Shown here one piece after another: positions 55,101-63,861 of a DNA stretch of 64,000 bases. The DNA comes from Kofleriaceae bacterium (GTDB lineage Bacteria > Myxococcota_A > Polyangia > Haliangiales > Haliangiaceae). Every line of letters starts with the position of its first letter. The first letter of the stretch is position 1. Below the pieces are notes generated by a model. The model did not search any database. It had not been told where the DNA came from and worked only from the letters and a program-made list of their open reading frames with translations. Where the stretch lies: positions 20,522 through 84,521 of the forward strand of contig JANTGM010000014.1 in assembly GCA_024762925.1 (NCBI GenBank), in the 5' to 3' direction. Position numbers and translations under genes: made by a program.

Positions 55101-55362
55101 CCTGCCATCGGGCGGCGAACTCTACGCCGATGTCACCACGGGCTACGGTCCCGAGTGTTTTGCCATCTCGGGGAAAGCCGCAGCCTTCCCTTACAATCTA
55201 CAGATTCACTACTACTCGCGTGGTCCCATGGGGTACGGAATGGGACAGGTGGAGATTCTGCAGCACGACGGCAATGGCAAGCTCTCCTTTGATACTCGCC
55301 CATTCGTTGTGATGACGGATGGTGCATACCTTGACCTTGGCGAGGTCAAGGCTCCGCTCTAG
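52168..55362 (+). CDS. Large lipoprotein with VIT, VWA and DUF2135-like domains
   Basis: 1064 residues from the ATG at 52168 (lipobox LAAC with Cys after ALIASLAAC); an ATG at 52141 would add nine residues. VIT domain (about 75-215, with GRFQITLPEGASVSRLAMRM), then a VWA domain whose MIDAS is DTSAS (ITILFDTSASRA). A Lys/Gln/Pro-rich middle precedes a TPR-like helical part (EAIAEALRWRTEEAGNVMAL), and the C-terminus is DUF2135-like (ANDVDFHIRDGKGGHAYYSD). Such proteins are membrane-anchored scaffold or adhesion components. It is followed by a dispersed repeat at its stop. Confidence 0.88.
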   Translation: MNAPNSTWKQRLGAALIASLAACSNPSGTQSEVATKPIANDQAAVRVAPAAYVQGSTGFAAFKSQVVRKAAMEYPAIAMDVAEAPISLTADDGTGLVLESLKAKAVIDGPLAFTELHMRFRNPLQRRLEGRFQITLPEGASVSRLAMRMTDGWREAEVVERQAARRAYEDFLHRRQDPMLLEKEAGNQFRARIFPIESAGTKDVILSFSHEVDAKEGYTLPLRGLPAIDELAVDAMIAEGSNGTAVYRKQHMDARKSVPTKDFHVSSTGSMQALRHGKTVVARLQPDLSVAAERPTGITILFDTSASRAPGFAKQVRRLGAMVAAIASAQGRRLPIQIAAFDQEVTPIFKGAVGDFGEKELRTILARRPLGASNHSAALSWAGTHTLGDRVLVVGDGVSTAGDDDVAAQAKALPPGIRRLDVLLVGGIRDREAAERLVQGTRAQDGVVLSDSLADEEIARRLGDATTSIQVAVKGASWVWPTEVSGVQPGDEVLVYAGFEDQAPSKLQLEVAGAKPVPAMATTNMPGPLLERSAIGARIARLQGSYIEEVAADKKAALKAEIVELSTKHRVLSDHTALLVLESENDYARFGIARTALSDILSVGEFGLRLEQRNTLVMVASDGPRTARNQKLEPQKKVAQEQPRTIADDMTKEKKQDTMGRALSGAPSMENAYAVDEDKSSAVMEESRVERPAGPAAAPLPPPSRRISARTRNPNAAPQRPAPRPASESVASADGESDFDRRADDMADEIAVAKPKSTPALSGKMAVIHDMVEDGKTYEAIAEALRWRTEEAGNVMALIALGEALEAVGDPKLAARAYGSIIDLFPSRADLRRFASTRLASLEEYGAKLSVDSLIRARTQRPDHLSVHRLLAYSLVRAGEFQAAFEAIEEGLSQRYPSGRFAGGERILQEDLGIIAAAWRAADPSSEAVIRKRLSTLGVSMAKEPSTRFVLNWETDANDVDFHIRDGKGGHAYYSDKVLPSGGELYADVTTGYGPECFAISGKAAAFPYNLQIHYYSRGPMGYGMGQVEILQHDGNGKLSFDTRPFVVMTDGAYLDLGEVKAPL

Positions 55363-55460
55363 TGCTCTAGTGCGCGATCCATGGACATTGATTCGTGATC
55401 GCGAAGTCAGCTCGTTTGCTGGCAAGACGGGAAGAGGGAGTTTGCTGGGGCGGGACCACA
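55363..55460. repeat. Dispersed intergenic element, copy R3 (single arm)
   Basis: Directly after the stop of the VIT/VWA gene: CTAGTGC, then GCGCGATCCATGGACATTGA and the arm GCGAAG to GGGG (55401-55450), with two TTTGCTGG direct copies. This matches the second half of R2 very closely and the left arm of R1. The remaining 100 bases to the next gene show nothing recognisable. Confidence 0.75.
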
Positions 55461-55568
55461 ATCGCTACGAGACTATCGGTAGAAGTCGGTGTTTTCCCTA
55501 GACGCACCGGCTTTGCTTCCATGGCTCGCCGTGAAGACTCTGTGAGGGAACGGAAACTTGGGAGCTGG

Positions 55569-56555
55569 TCATCTCGCGAGGATGTAGCGCTTGTCGGCGT
55601 CGCTTGTTGCGAAGATTACGTCTTCAGCGAGGTCGGGGCGCACTTCACAGGCAGCTCGGTAGAGCATGCCCACGATCTCAAGGTAGAGATGGTGTCTGCG
55701 CGTTTGACGCACGAGCCGATCAATTCGCTGTGTTGCAGCGGAGATTCCCTCGTCTTGCAGCAGCACGAAATCAGAAGCACCGGCTTCGATGGCAGTGAGA
55801 GCCGTTTGCACGTCGGCGCGGCTCGCACACGCCAGTATCGTCATATTGGGATACTGCCTGTGAAGGTCTTCGATGCGTTGTAGTGCACCTTGGGACTCAA
55901 GCGAGACGGTTGCCACCATCGGTTCGTTCTCACCCTGAAACCGCTCGCAGATGTCGGTGGGCGCTACTCCTCGGGCGATGACACCACTGTCGTAGATGGC
56001 CGTTCGCCTCGCCTCTCGCCGTTCGGCATCGTCATCAACAACCGCGCAGGCGGGCCGCTTTCCCAGTTTAAGGCGAAGGTCGAGAAGCGACTGGCTCAGA
56101 CGCGTGAACTCCATGGACTGCCCAGTTCCGGAGAGCACTGCCTTGCTCAGATCGCCAAGCATTACCTCAAAGAGTAGCTCGGTCGTTCGTCGATCGAGCA
56201 CACTGCGAAGCCTTGCGACAAGGTGGGAAGCGCTGGCAAAGGGTTTGCTTATGTAGTCCTCCGCGCCGAGCGACAGAGCCTCATCGATTGTTTCCACGGT
56301 TGCGTCACCGGTGATCATCACAGCCGGAATGTCGAGGTCAGATTCCTGCAAGCGCCGCAGCAAGACCAAGCCGCTCTCGTAGGGCATAGTCTTGTCAATG
56401 AGTAGAAGATCAAATGGCTGGCTTTGGATCATGGGCCACGCCTCGGCCACGCTCTCTGCGGTTTCCACCGTGAAGCCTTGGCGTCTGAGTGCTCGGCCCA
56501 AGAAGCGACCTACATTGGCGTCGTCGTCAACGACCAAAACTCGCGTGTGAGCCAT
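55569..56555 (-). CDS. Double-receiver response regulator
   Basis: 328 residues from the ATG at 56555; the ORF runs longer but its N-terminus is not protein-like. First receiver complete: VDDDANVGRF, phosphoacceptor Asp in LLLIDKTMPYESG, Thr in VMITGD and Lys in YISKPF. A helical linker leads to a second, degenerate receiver (CAVVDDDAERREARR to ILACAS and FVLLQDEG), which lacks the acceptor in the usual place. No output domain. It may phospho-relay or act through contacts. No histidine kinase gene is adjacent. Confidence 0.82.
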   Translation of the reverse strand: MAHTRVLVVDDDANVGRFLGRALRRQGFTVETAESVAEAWPMIQSQPFDLLLIDKTMPYESGLVLLRRLQESDLDIPAVMITGDATVETIDEALSLGAEDYISKPFASASHLVARLRSVLDRRTTELLFEVMLGDLSKAVLSGTGQSMEFTRLSQSLLDLRLKLGKRPACAVVDDDAERREARRTAIYDSGVIARGVAPTDICERFQGENEPMVATVSLESQGALQRIEDLHRQYPNMTILACASRADVQTALTAIEAGASDFVLLQDEGISAATQRIDRLVRQTRRHHLYLEIVGMLYRAACEVRPDLAEDVIFATSDADKRYILAR

Positions 56556-56696
56556 CTGCTGGCGGTGAAATTCCCGCCAGCTTGGTGCCAGTTGTTCGAG
56601 GTACACGTTCTGCAAAGTATGGCAGAATTCACAACAACAAGGACAGCCCAACGGTGGTTTGCTACAGCCACTTGGTGGGGCTGTTACAGTCAGGGC

Positions 56697-56888
56697 ATGT
56701 CAGAGGTGTGCGCACATCCGGCCATGGTGGAGGGATACTGCCGCGAATGTGGGTTCTGTCTGCACGAGGTAATCCTCAATGGGGCTTGCATGGCGTGCGG
56801 CCTCGACGACCTGGCCGTGTCGATCAAGCCCGAGGAGCCCAGCAACGTAGTGCCCCTGAGCCAGCTTGTGCGCAAGCCCAAGGGCTAG
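56697..56888 (+). CDS. Small zinc-ribbon protein
   Basis: 63 residues from the ATG at 56697; the longer open frame upstream overlaps the antisense regulator and is not believed. Four Cys pairs of ribbon type: YCRECGFCL and ACMACGLDD. Rest is short and acidic/helical, ending in LSQLVRKPKG. Function unknown, probably a small metal-binding adaptor. Stop lies two bases from the NhaA stop of the opposite strand. Confidence 0.7.
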   Translation: MSEVCAHPAMVEGYCRECGFCLHEVILNGACMACGLDDLAVSIKPEEPSNVVPLSQLVRKPKG

Positions 56889-56890
56889 CG

Positions 56891-58429
56891 CTAGTATTCG
56901 GTGGAGCGCTCGACGTCGCTTGGTGTGAGGACGGCGATTTCTTGAGAGAGAGGCTTTAGAAGCAGCGCGCCTACAAGCAGACCGACAATCGCTGCACCAG
57001 CAGTTCCTAAGAGAATTGCCAACTTCGCGAGTGCCAGCATTGCCGGTTGCCCAACAAAGGCAAGCTCGGCAATGAAGATTGCCATGGTGAAACCAATACC
57101 CGCAGTGAGGCCAATGACAAGCATACCGCTCCAGGGCAAGCCCTTGGGAAGGGTTGCAAAGCCCGACTTCACAAGCAGCCATGAGATGAACATGACGCCC
57201 AGAGGTTTGCCAAGTGCCAGACCTAGGCCAATGCCGAGCATGATTCTCATTGCAGATGGGTGATTGAAGTCGACCCCACCCAGATCTACACCAGCATTGG
57301 CCAACGCGAAGAGCGGCATGATGCCGAAGGCAATCCAAATGTGCATCTGGTCGAGACCACGGACAACTGGCGAGATGGCCTCCTTCGCCGCAAAGTGCAG
57401 CCGCTTGATGGAAGCGAGAATCTGACTCTCGTCGTTGTGTTGTGTGCCGTCCTCAAAGTCATTGAGGGATTGCTTTGCAGCGAGTAAGAATTGTTCCTTG
57501 CTTAGCCAGGGCTTTACAGGTGTGGCTAGCCCCACGATGACACCTGCGAGGGTGGGGTGTACACCCGCGACGAAGAGGCCAGCCCAGATGATGGCGAGAG
57601 GCGCAAGATAGGTCGCACCGGGGCGCAGCCCAATCTTGAGCCACAGCAGGAGTACAGCAATTCCCACAGCTGCAATGCCGAGTCCAGCGATCTGAAAATC
57701 CGCAGTGTAGAAGAGTGCAATGACGAGAATTGCTCCGAGGTCATCGATGATGGCCAGGGCGAGCAAGAGGATCGTCATTGACGCCGGAACTCGCTTGCCC
57801 AGAAGAGACAGGATACCGACTGCAAACGCGATATCGGTCGCCATCGGGACGCCCCAGCCCGAGTTGGCGGGAGATGATGGATTAAATGCGAAATAAATGA
57901 TGGCAGGAGCCAACATGCCGCCCATGGCAGCGGCGATGGGAAGAGCTGCTTTGCGGATTTCCGAGAGTTCGCCATGAACGATCTCGCGTTTGATCTCGAG
58001 TCCCGCGAGCAGGAAGAAGATCGTCATGAAGACATCGTTGATGATGAAGTGGAGATTGACCGAGCCGTGCACGCTGCCAATGTCAAAGACCATCGGCGTG
58101 TGCCAGAGCGCGTGGTACGAGTGCGAGAAGGCTGAGTTAGCCCAGAGTAGCGCCACAGCCGCAGCGAAGAGCAACACCATGCCGCCCGAGGTTTCCAAGT
58201 GGAGGAAGCGCTCTACTGGTCCGCGGACCTTCATCGCCATTGCACGAACGTTCTTGGAGGAGCCTGGCGGTGCGGCAAATCTCTCTTGCTCTTGGTGGCT
58301 GTGATTGTTGGGAGCGCTCAACGTTTCGTCCGGCTTTGGCTGGGAATCGGTGGCTGCTCGTTTCTGACGAGCAATCTCGATGTCTGAGGGAGGTACGATT
58401 TGAACTGGACTTGTGGATGAAGATGCCAT
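56891..58429 (-). CDS. nhaA: Na+/H+ antiporter NhaA
   Basis: 512 residues, longer than the usual 390 because of a polar N-terminal extension of about 70 residues. Typical core: LHFIINDVFMTIFFLLAGLE, ATDIAFAVGILSLLG and the double Asp in LALAIIDDLGAILVIALFY, where the cation binds. Exchanges sodium for protons at the inner membrane for pH and salt balance. It lies downstream of gltA on the same strand (81-base gap). Confidence 0.95.
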   Translation of the reverse strand: MASSSTSPVQIVPPSDIEIARQKRAATDSQPKPDETLSAPNNHSHQEQERFAAPPGSSKNVRAMAMKVRGPVERFLHLETSGGMVLLFAAAVALLWANSAFSHSYHALWHTPMVFDIGSVHGSVNLHFIINDVFMTIFFLLAGLEIKREIVHGELSEIRKAALPIAAAMGGMLAPAIIYFAFNPSSPANSGWGVPMATDIAFAVGILSLLGKRVPASMTILLLALAIIDDLGAILVIALFYTADFQIAGLGIAAVGIAVLLLWLKIGLRPGATYLAPLAIIWAGLFVAGVHPTLAGVIVGLATPVKPWLSKEQFLLAAKQSLNDFEDGTQHNDESQILASIKRLHFAAKEAISPVVRGLDQMHIWIAFGIMPLFALANAGVDLGGVDFNHPSAMRIMLGIGLGLALGKPLGVMFISWLLVKSGFATLPKGLPWSGMLVIGLTAGIGFTMAIFIAELAFVGQPAMLALAKLAILLGTAGAAIVGLLVGALLLKPLSQEIAVLTPSDVERSTEY

Positions 58430-58510
58430 CGTCCAGCGTAGATCGGACCACTTGTCCGCAGCTGTAGGCCCAGTTTGCTCAGGCCCACAGTCAGAGGTGG
58501 GGATTTCTGG

Positions 58511-59791
58511 CTATCGATCGGCGAGGCTTACGAAGGCCCGTGCGTTTTCACCCGTGTAAATCTGCCTTGGTCGGCCGATTTTCCTTCCGGGATCTTGCAT
58601 CATCTCGCGCCATTGACCAATCCAACCAGGGAGTCGGCCCAGCGCAAACATGACCGTGAACATGTTCACCGGAATGCCGAGTGCCCGGTAGACAATGCCA
58701 CTGTAGAAGTCGACGTTGGGGTACAGGTTACGCTGCACGAAATACGGATCCTCAAGCGCGATTGCCTCGAGATTCTTGGCGATGTCGAGAAGTGGATCCT
58801 CCACCTTGAGGTGCGGAAGCAGTTTGTCGGCCATGGCCTTAAGCACCTTCGCGCGCGGATCGTAGTTCTTGTAGACGCGGTGACCAAAGCCCATAAGTCG
58901 AACGCCAGAACTCTTGTCCTTGACCTTCTCCATGAAGCCTTTGTAGTCGCCGCCAGAGTCTTGAATCTCTTGAAGCATCTCGATGACAGCTTGGTTAGCG
59001 CCACCATGAAGGGGCCCCCACAAAGCGAGGATGCCCGCGCTCACAGCAGCATAGAGGTTTGCGTTTGATGAACCGACAAGGCGCACTGTTGAGGTGGAGC
59101 AGTTCTGCTCGTGATCCGCGTGCAGGATCAGTAGCGTGTTGATCGCTTTTACAATCTCCGGATCGGGCTCGTAGGGCTCGGCGGGGTTTGCGAACATCAT
59201 GTGCATGAAGTTTCCGCAGTAGCTAAGATCGTTGCGTGGGTACATCGCAGGATGCCCAATCGACTTCTTATAGCCAAAGGCAACAATCGTTCGAATCTTT
59301 GACAGCAGCCGCGTTATCTGAAGGTCGTCAGTGGGATCGGCATCTAACGAATCTGGGTAGTACGCCGAGAGCGAACAGACCATCGATGAGAGAATCGACA
59401 TTGGATGCCCTGATGATGGGAAGCCGTCAAAGAAGTGCCGCATATCCTCATGGATGATGCTGTGGCGGCGAATGTCTTTCTTGAAGGTGTCGTACTCGGT
59501 AGGCGTGGGTAGAGTGCCGTAGATGATGAGGTAAGCGACCTCCAGAAACTCTGCCTTCTCAGCAAGGTCTTCAATAGCGTAGCCGCGATAGCGAAGAATG
59601 CCTTGCTCACCATCGAGGTAGGTAATGGAGCTGTAGCAAGCGCCGGTATTTTTGTAGCCACCGTCGATGGTCACGTAGCCCGATTCCGCACGCAACTTTC
59701 CGATGTCTATGGCCTTTTCATTTTCGCTGCCCACAACAATGGGGAGCTCGTATTCGTTTCCGTCTAGGGTCAATTTTGCACTATCAGCCAT
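58511..59791 (-). CDS. gltA: Citrate synthase
   Basis: 426 residues from the ATG at 59791; a longer open frame to 60016 is not believed. Condenses acetyl-CoA with oxaloacetate. Catalytic His in GPLHGGANQAVI and FGHRVYKNYDPRA, Asp in NVDFYSGIVYRALGIP, and ADHEQNCSTSTVR. The type-II (GltA) pattern fits the hexameric bacterial enzyme. It is divergent from the Hsp33 gene (139 bases). Confidence 0.97.
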   Translation of the reverse strand: MADSAKLTLDGNEYELPIVVGSENEKAIDIGKLRAESGYVTIDGGYKNTGACYSSITYLDGEQGILRYRGYAIEDLAEKAEFLEVAYLIIYGTLPTPTEYDTFKKDIRRHSIIHEDMRHFFDGFPSSGHPMSILSSMVCSLSAYYPDSLDADPTDDLQITRLLSKIRTIVAFGYKKSIGHPAMYPRNDLSYCGNFMHMMFANPAEPYEPDPEIVKAINTLLILHADHEQNCSTSTVRLVGSSNANLYAAVSAGILALWGPLHGGANQAVIEMLQEIQDSGGDYKGFMEKVKDKSSGVRLMGFGHRVYKNYDPRAKVLKAMADKLLPHLKVEDPLLDIAKNLEAIALEDPYFVQRNLYPNVDFYSGIVYRALGIPVNMFTVMFALGRLPGWIGQWREMMQDPGRKIGRPRQIYTGENARAFVSLADR

Positions 59792-59930
59792 AATCGCGGC
59801 GACCATACCAGATTTACTGCGGTTGCCATGGCTGCCCAGGCCCTTATTGAACTTGATGAGTTCACCTTTGATTGGTGAGTCAGTGCCCGAGGCATTGCGG
59901 CCGATGAGGTATGCTTGTAGAAGGTAGCCC

Positions 59931-60803
59931 TTGAGCGAGAAGTCGACAGATCGAGTGATTCGGGCCATGACGCAAGATGGCCAATTTCGGGTGATCGCCG
60001 TGACCCTAGGGGACACCGCCGCCGTTGCGGCTGAGCGTCAACACGCCCCAGAGACTCTTGTGGATAGGCTCGCACAGCTCATGTGCGCAGGAGTCCTGCT
60101 TCGCGAGACCATACAACCCACCAATCGAGTGCAAGTGATTTTCAAGGACACCTTTGGTCACCGCTTGGTCACCGATTCGATGCCCGAGGGCAGTAATCGC
60201 AGCATTGTGGATCCCGGCCATGAAGCTGTGGAGGGTGGCAAGGAGGGCATCTTTCAGGTCGCCCATACACTTCGCAACGGCGAGGTTCACCAAGGCATCG
60301 TCGCGGTCGCTGACGATATTAATGTAAGCCGGGCTGTGATGCGCTACCTGCAAGAATCCGAGCAGATCACTGCCTTTGCACAGATCGCCACGCGCAAAGA
60401 GGACGATGGTTCGCGAACGGTTGGCGGATTCTTGGTCCAGGTGACTCCCGAAGTCACTCGTGAGGGCCTAGAGGCGATGACAACCCATCTTGAGATCTTT
60501 CGCGGTATGCCTGGATGGCTTGCCGGCGATCACCATCCTGCTCTCCTGATTGATGAGCTTCTTCGGGGACACGAGTACACCCTCTTGGCGGATTCCGAGT
60601 TGCGCTTTGGATGTACATGCAGCCAAGAGAGAATGCTGATCGGGCTCTCAACGCTTCCCAAGAGTGAGATCGGGGAGATTCTGGCCGAGGGCACAGGCAT
60701 CGAACTTGACTGCAATGCCTGCGGACAGAAATACCAAGTGAGCACAGACGAGCTCGCCACGTTGCTTCTGCCGGCAACCGATCCAAAGACGCCACCGAAC
60801 TAG
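59931..60803 (+). CDS. hslO: Redox-regulated chaperone Hsp33
   Basis: 290 residues from a TTG at 59931, with AAGG at 59922-59925. Holdase chaperone activated by oxidation. The C-terminal zinc centre is exact: CTC, then 30 residues, then CNAC. Other family segments: STDRVIRAMTQDGQFRVIAV and HRLVTDSMPEG. The alternative ATG at 59967 would cut conserved N-terminal sequence. Confidence 0.92.
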   Translation: MSEKSTDRVIRAMTQDGQFRVIAVTLGDTAAVAAERQHAPETLVDRLAQLMCAGVLLRETIQPTNRVQVIFKDTFGHRLVTDSMPEGSNRSIVDPGHEAVEGGKEGIFQVAHTLRNGEVHQGIVAVADDINVSRAVMRYLQESEQITAFAQIATRKEDDGSRTVGGFLVQVTPEVTREGLEAMTTHLEIFRGMPGWLAGDHHPALLIDELLRGHEYTLLADSELRFGCTCSQERMLIGLSTLPKSEIGEILAEGTGIELDCNACGQKYQVSTDELATLLLPATDPKTPPN

Positions 60804-60957
60804 CGCTGGGCTGGGGGGCGGTGGCCTGGTCTCTGGGCCCGTCTGGCGCCTGCCAACACCGCAGTAAGTGCAAGGAGTTCTTGAACGGTGTCTTGTAACC
60901 TATGGTTATTCCGTGTTGTGGTCGCCGACCTCTGCCGTGTTGGCCAGTCTAATTCTG

Positions 60958-60973
60958 TGGCACGCAGTTTGCT
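60958..60973 (+). promoter_or_regulatory. Sigma-54 promoter (-24/-12) for the lipoprotein at 60997
   Basis: TGGCACGCAGTTTGCT matches the -24/-12 consensus TGGCACG-N4-TTGCW, with exactly ten bases between the invariant GG and GC. Transcription would start near 60984, giving a leader of about 13 bases with AGGAA just before the ATG at 60997. This also rules out the in-frame start at 60979. A sigma-54 activator is encoded at 34436-35746. Confidence 0.75.
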
Positions 60974-60996
60974 GATAGGTGCGACAGGAACCCACG

Positions 60997-62292
60997 ATGA
61001 ACAAACTACTCAAAGCTAGCACCCTGCTCACATCCCTCCTTCTCCTCTCCCCAGCTTGTGGAACGGATACGTCAAATACTGGCGAAGTCGATTGCTCTGC
61101 AGGCAAGTGCGACACTCCTGGTGATGTTGCTGGCGCTGAGTGTCGAGCGGAGTTTCCGGGCGACCGTGACGCCCAAGCAGACTGTCGCGAAGAAAAAGCG
61201 TTTGGTCACTGTGAGCTGCGCCGGGCCGACTCGCTAGAGAGCGCCCAGCAGGCCTTTGTGAAGGACGCGATTCGCTGGGCTGCAGCGGACGTAGATGGTG
61301 TCAACACCAACGGAAACGATGACCGTGGCCAGGAGTACACAGAGTACTTTGCTGTCGTCTTGCCTCCGCCCGCTGTTGAGGGAGAAGAAGCTGGACGCTA
61401 CATCGCTCTTGGGCAGAATGGCTCAGGTGGCACGAGTTCACCCACGCTCGACCTTACCGAAGACCAGATTTTTGCTCTGGAAGATGAGCCTGATGCTGTC
61501 GTTGGCCAATGCGTCTTCACGTCCTGGCACGCCGACATCAATGAGCCAATGGCCATCTGCAATGGTAGCGACTCCAACTGTCCTGGAATGCCATTTCCTG
61601 AGAACGCCACTTTGGGGTCATGGATTTCCAGCCGAGACACCGGCATGCGCATGGACAGCGAGAACTTCCGCATGAAGGTTGGCTTCAATTCCAACGGAGC
61701 CGCATCCGACCTTGCCGAGCAGTGCATGACTCGTCCTCTTGTTGGTGACATCTCCGATGCCACCGACCCACTCAATGACGACTACACCCGTGGTTGCATG
61801 AAGGCGTACGACCTCTTTCAGACCGAGTGGCGCCGTTCCGATTCAGCCGTTTGTGTGGTTGGTGGACGACTTGCTGAGTGCGGCTGCGGTGTTGATACCG
61901 ACGATGATGGCATTGCAGACATCACCGACCCGCGCGAAATCTCCTTGGCGCTGGTTCCCCGCCCAACCGCCGAAGAGACTCCGCTTCGTGGATTCCCTCT
62001 TGGAACATGGTCAGGCGCCCAAGAGCTTCCCGCTGGCTGCAGCTACGTCGACACGGGAGATAGCTCTCAGACGCTTGTTACGTGTGACCTCACTGGCAAC
62101 GACGTACTCGCTGGCGCCGCCGACGTAAAAGAGCGATGCCGCTCGAAGTACGGAAACAATGTTGTGGTTCATGTCCCAATTCCTTCCTCCGCCATCGTTT
62201 GCAGCCCACCTGAAGGCGGCAACTATGCCGACAACTGTGGTGAGACTCCCTGGGTCGTGACTGCAGAGAACTCAAGTCGCAGCGGCCAATAA
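60997..62292 (+). CDS. Lipoprotein of unknown function, Cys-rich
   Basis: 431 residues from the ATG at 60997 (AGGAA six bases before it, close to a sigma-54 promoter). Lipoprotein signal LLTSLLLLSPACGTD. The mature region is acidic and rich in Cys (at least a dozen), for example VDCSAGKC, ECRAEF, DCREEKAFGHCELR and a Ca-binding-like DTDDDGIADITD. No catalytic motif is evident. It ends with a strong terminator. Probably an outer-membrane or secreted protein with disulphides; the family is not recognised. Confidence 0.78.
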   Translation: MNKLLKASTLLTSLLLLSPACGTDTSNTGEVDCSAGKCDTPGDVAGAECRAEFPGDRDAQADCREEKAFGHCELRRADSLESAQQAFVKDAIRWAAADVDGVNTNGNDDRGQEYTEYFAVVLPPPAVEGEEAGRYIALGQNGSGGTSSPTLDLTEDQIFALEDEPDAVVGQCVFTSWHADINEPMAICNGSDSNCPGMPFPENATLGSWISSRDTGMRMDSENFRMKVGFNSNGAASDLAEQCMTRPLVGDISDATDPLNDDYTRGCMKAYDLFQTEWRRSDSAVCVVGGRLAECGCGVDTDDDGIADITDPREISLALVPRPTAEETPLRGFPLGTWSGAQELPAGCSYVDTGDSSQTLVTCDLTGNDVLAGAADVKERCRSKYGNNVVVHVPIPSSAIVCSPPEGGNYADNCGETPWVVTAENSSRSGQ

Positions 62293-62318
62293 CGCGCAAA
62301 AACTCTCTCCCCCCAATC

Positions 62319-62352
62319 AAGCGGCGCTTCCATCCTGAAGGCGCCGCTTTTT
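62319..62352 (+). terminator. Rho-independent terminator
   Basis: AAGCGGCGCTTC (62319-62330) pairs with GAAGGCGCCGCTT (62337-62349) with one bulged G and a six-base loop; a run of T follows (62348-62352). It lies 26 bases after the lipoprotein stop. Confidence 0.9.
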
Positions 62353-62385
62353 GCGCTATGTGTTTTTGCGTTAGAGTGTTGACCT

Positions 62386-63861
62386 ATGAATCTTCCATCG
62401 ATGCTTCTCGGTCTTGGTCTGGGTGCTTGCATGATTGCTTCTGGGTGCAGCAAAGATGAGAAGGGTGGCAAGGGGGAGACCTCTAAGGCCCGAGAGAAGA
62501 ACGCGGCCACAGGAGAGACTGTGGAAGCTGGTACTGCGAAAGCTCGCAAGTCAGAGCGGCCAGAGGCGGAGGACTTGCTTGCGACGCCCGTCGAGCGGCG
62601 TTTGTACTCTGATCACATCGAGGCGAGCTCATTTGCCTGGGGAAACTACAACCGCTTTCACGAGAACTACCATCCGAACTACCTAATGGATGGCGACCCC
62701 ACGACGACCTGGCTTGAAGATGTGCCGGGCAACGGCATTGGCGAGTGGGTTCGCATTACAACCTCGCCCATCGAGGGAACCACCAAGATGCGCTTGCGGA
62801 TGCAGAGCGGCTACCACAAGAGCGAGAGTCTGTTTCAGAAGAACTCTCGGGTGAAGGCGATGGAGATCAAGATCCTGCCCAATGGCCCAACCAAGCGTTT
62901 TGAGGTCGCTGACAGTATGGAGTGGCAGAACCTCGAGATGGGCTTTGGAGCGACCAAGTTTGTGGGGGTAGAACTCAAGATACTGGAAGCGTATGGAGGC
63001 ACTAAGTACGACGACTTGTGCATCTCGGATGTCGAGCTCTATGTCACTGGTCGAACTCCAGAGAATCCAGCCTTTGAGGCAAAGAAACTCGCGCACGTGA
63101 AGGAGTGGAAGCAAAGTCGCATCGATGCTGCCAAGATGTTCGAAGACGCAGCTTCAAACGATCTGCCGATCAAGAGTGGCTACAAGGTGGTGATGAGTGA
63201 TACGGAAACCAAGTTTGGCAGTGGAGATGACTACACGGTCGGCATTGAGATGGTGGACCTTTTGGCCAAAGAGCCGGGGGTCGACGCTGAGATTGTGGCT
63301 AGGGCCAAAGCCGCGCTATCTAGCAAGTTTGCTGGCTGGAAGCACTACCGACCGGTCATCAAGAATCCCATCAAGGTCCCCGATGTAGATGGCTTGGTGT
63401 CATTTCGGGTTGACCGCAGCTCATATGGCTGGCGCAACGATGTCTTTGAACTTCCCGCGCTCAAGAAAGGCAAGAGCCTGGCGCAAAGCAAACGAGTCGC
63501 GCTCTTTGAGGCCAAGAACAAGAAGATGGTATCGGGCCTCGAGTGCAAGAAGGGGCGCGAGCACGCACAGCGGCCTCCAGGGGAAGTCGGCCCGAATGCT
63601 TCGGAACTCCTGGTATGGCGGTGTTTTGAGGAAGAAGAGCGCGAGGGTGTGTACCACTACATGGCTTGGGAGCTTCTTGAGTACGACGAAGATGGTTGGC
63701 TGCAGCTGGCAGTCGGTCCACAGACGGCTCAGGTCTTTCACTGGGACAAGGCTGACTCAGGAGTTGTCCTGGCCAGTGCCAGCCGAGTGTCGCGGTGGGG
63801 ACAGAAAATGTCTCACTTGCGATCGGCTGATTCGACCGACACCGCTCCTGCAAAGAACTAG
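62386..63861 (+). CDS. Lipoprotein with NADase-type/discoidin-like glycan-binding domain
   Basis: 491 residues. Lipobox SGC with Cys (ACMIASGCSKD). After a Lys/Glu-rich linker, residues about 75-235 show the F5/8-type (discoidin-like) fold found next to NADase domains: YHPNYLMDGDPTTTWLEDVP, GEWVRITTSPIEGT and MRLRMQSGYHKSESLFQKNS. The C-terminal half (YKVVMSDTETKFGSGDDYTV onward) is unrecognised. Likely anchored in the envelope and binding sugars. Followed by a dispersed repeat. Confidence 0.8.
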   Translation: MNLPSMLLGLGLGACMIASGCSKDEKGGKGETSKAREKNAATGETVEAGTAKARKSERPEAEDLLATPVERRLYSDHIEASSFAWGNYNRFHENYHPNYLMDGDPTTTWLEDVPGNGIGEWVRITTSPIEGTTKMRLRMQSGYHKSESLFQKNSRVKAMEIKILPNGPTKRFEVADSMEWQNLEMGFGATKFVGVELKILEAYGGTKYDDLCISDVELYVTGRTPENPAFEAKKLAHVKEWKQSRIDAAKMFEDAASNDLPIKSGYKVVMSDTETKFGSGDDYTVGIEMVDLLAKEPGVDAEIVARAKAALSSKFAGWKHYRPVIKNPIKVPDVDGLVSFRVDRSSYGWRNDVFELPALKKGKSLAQSKRVALFEAKNKKMVSGLECKKGREHAQRPPGEVGPNASELLVWRCFEEEEREGVYHYMAWELLEYDEDGWLQLAVGPQTAQVFHWDKADSGVVLASASRVSRWGQKMSHLRSADSTDTAPAKN

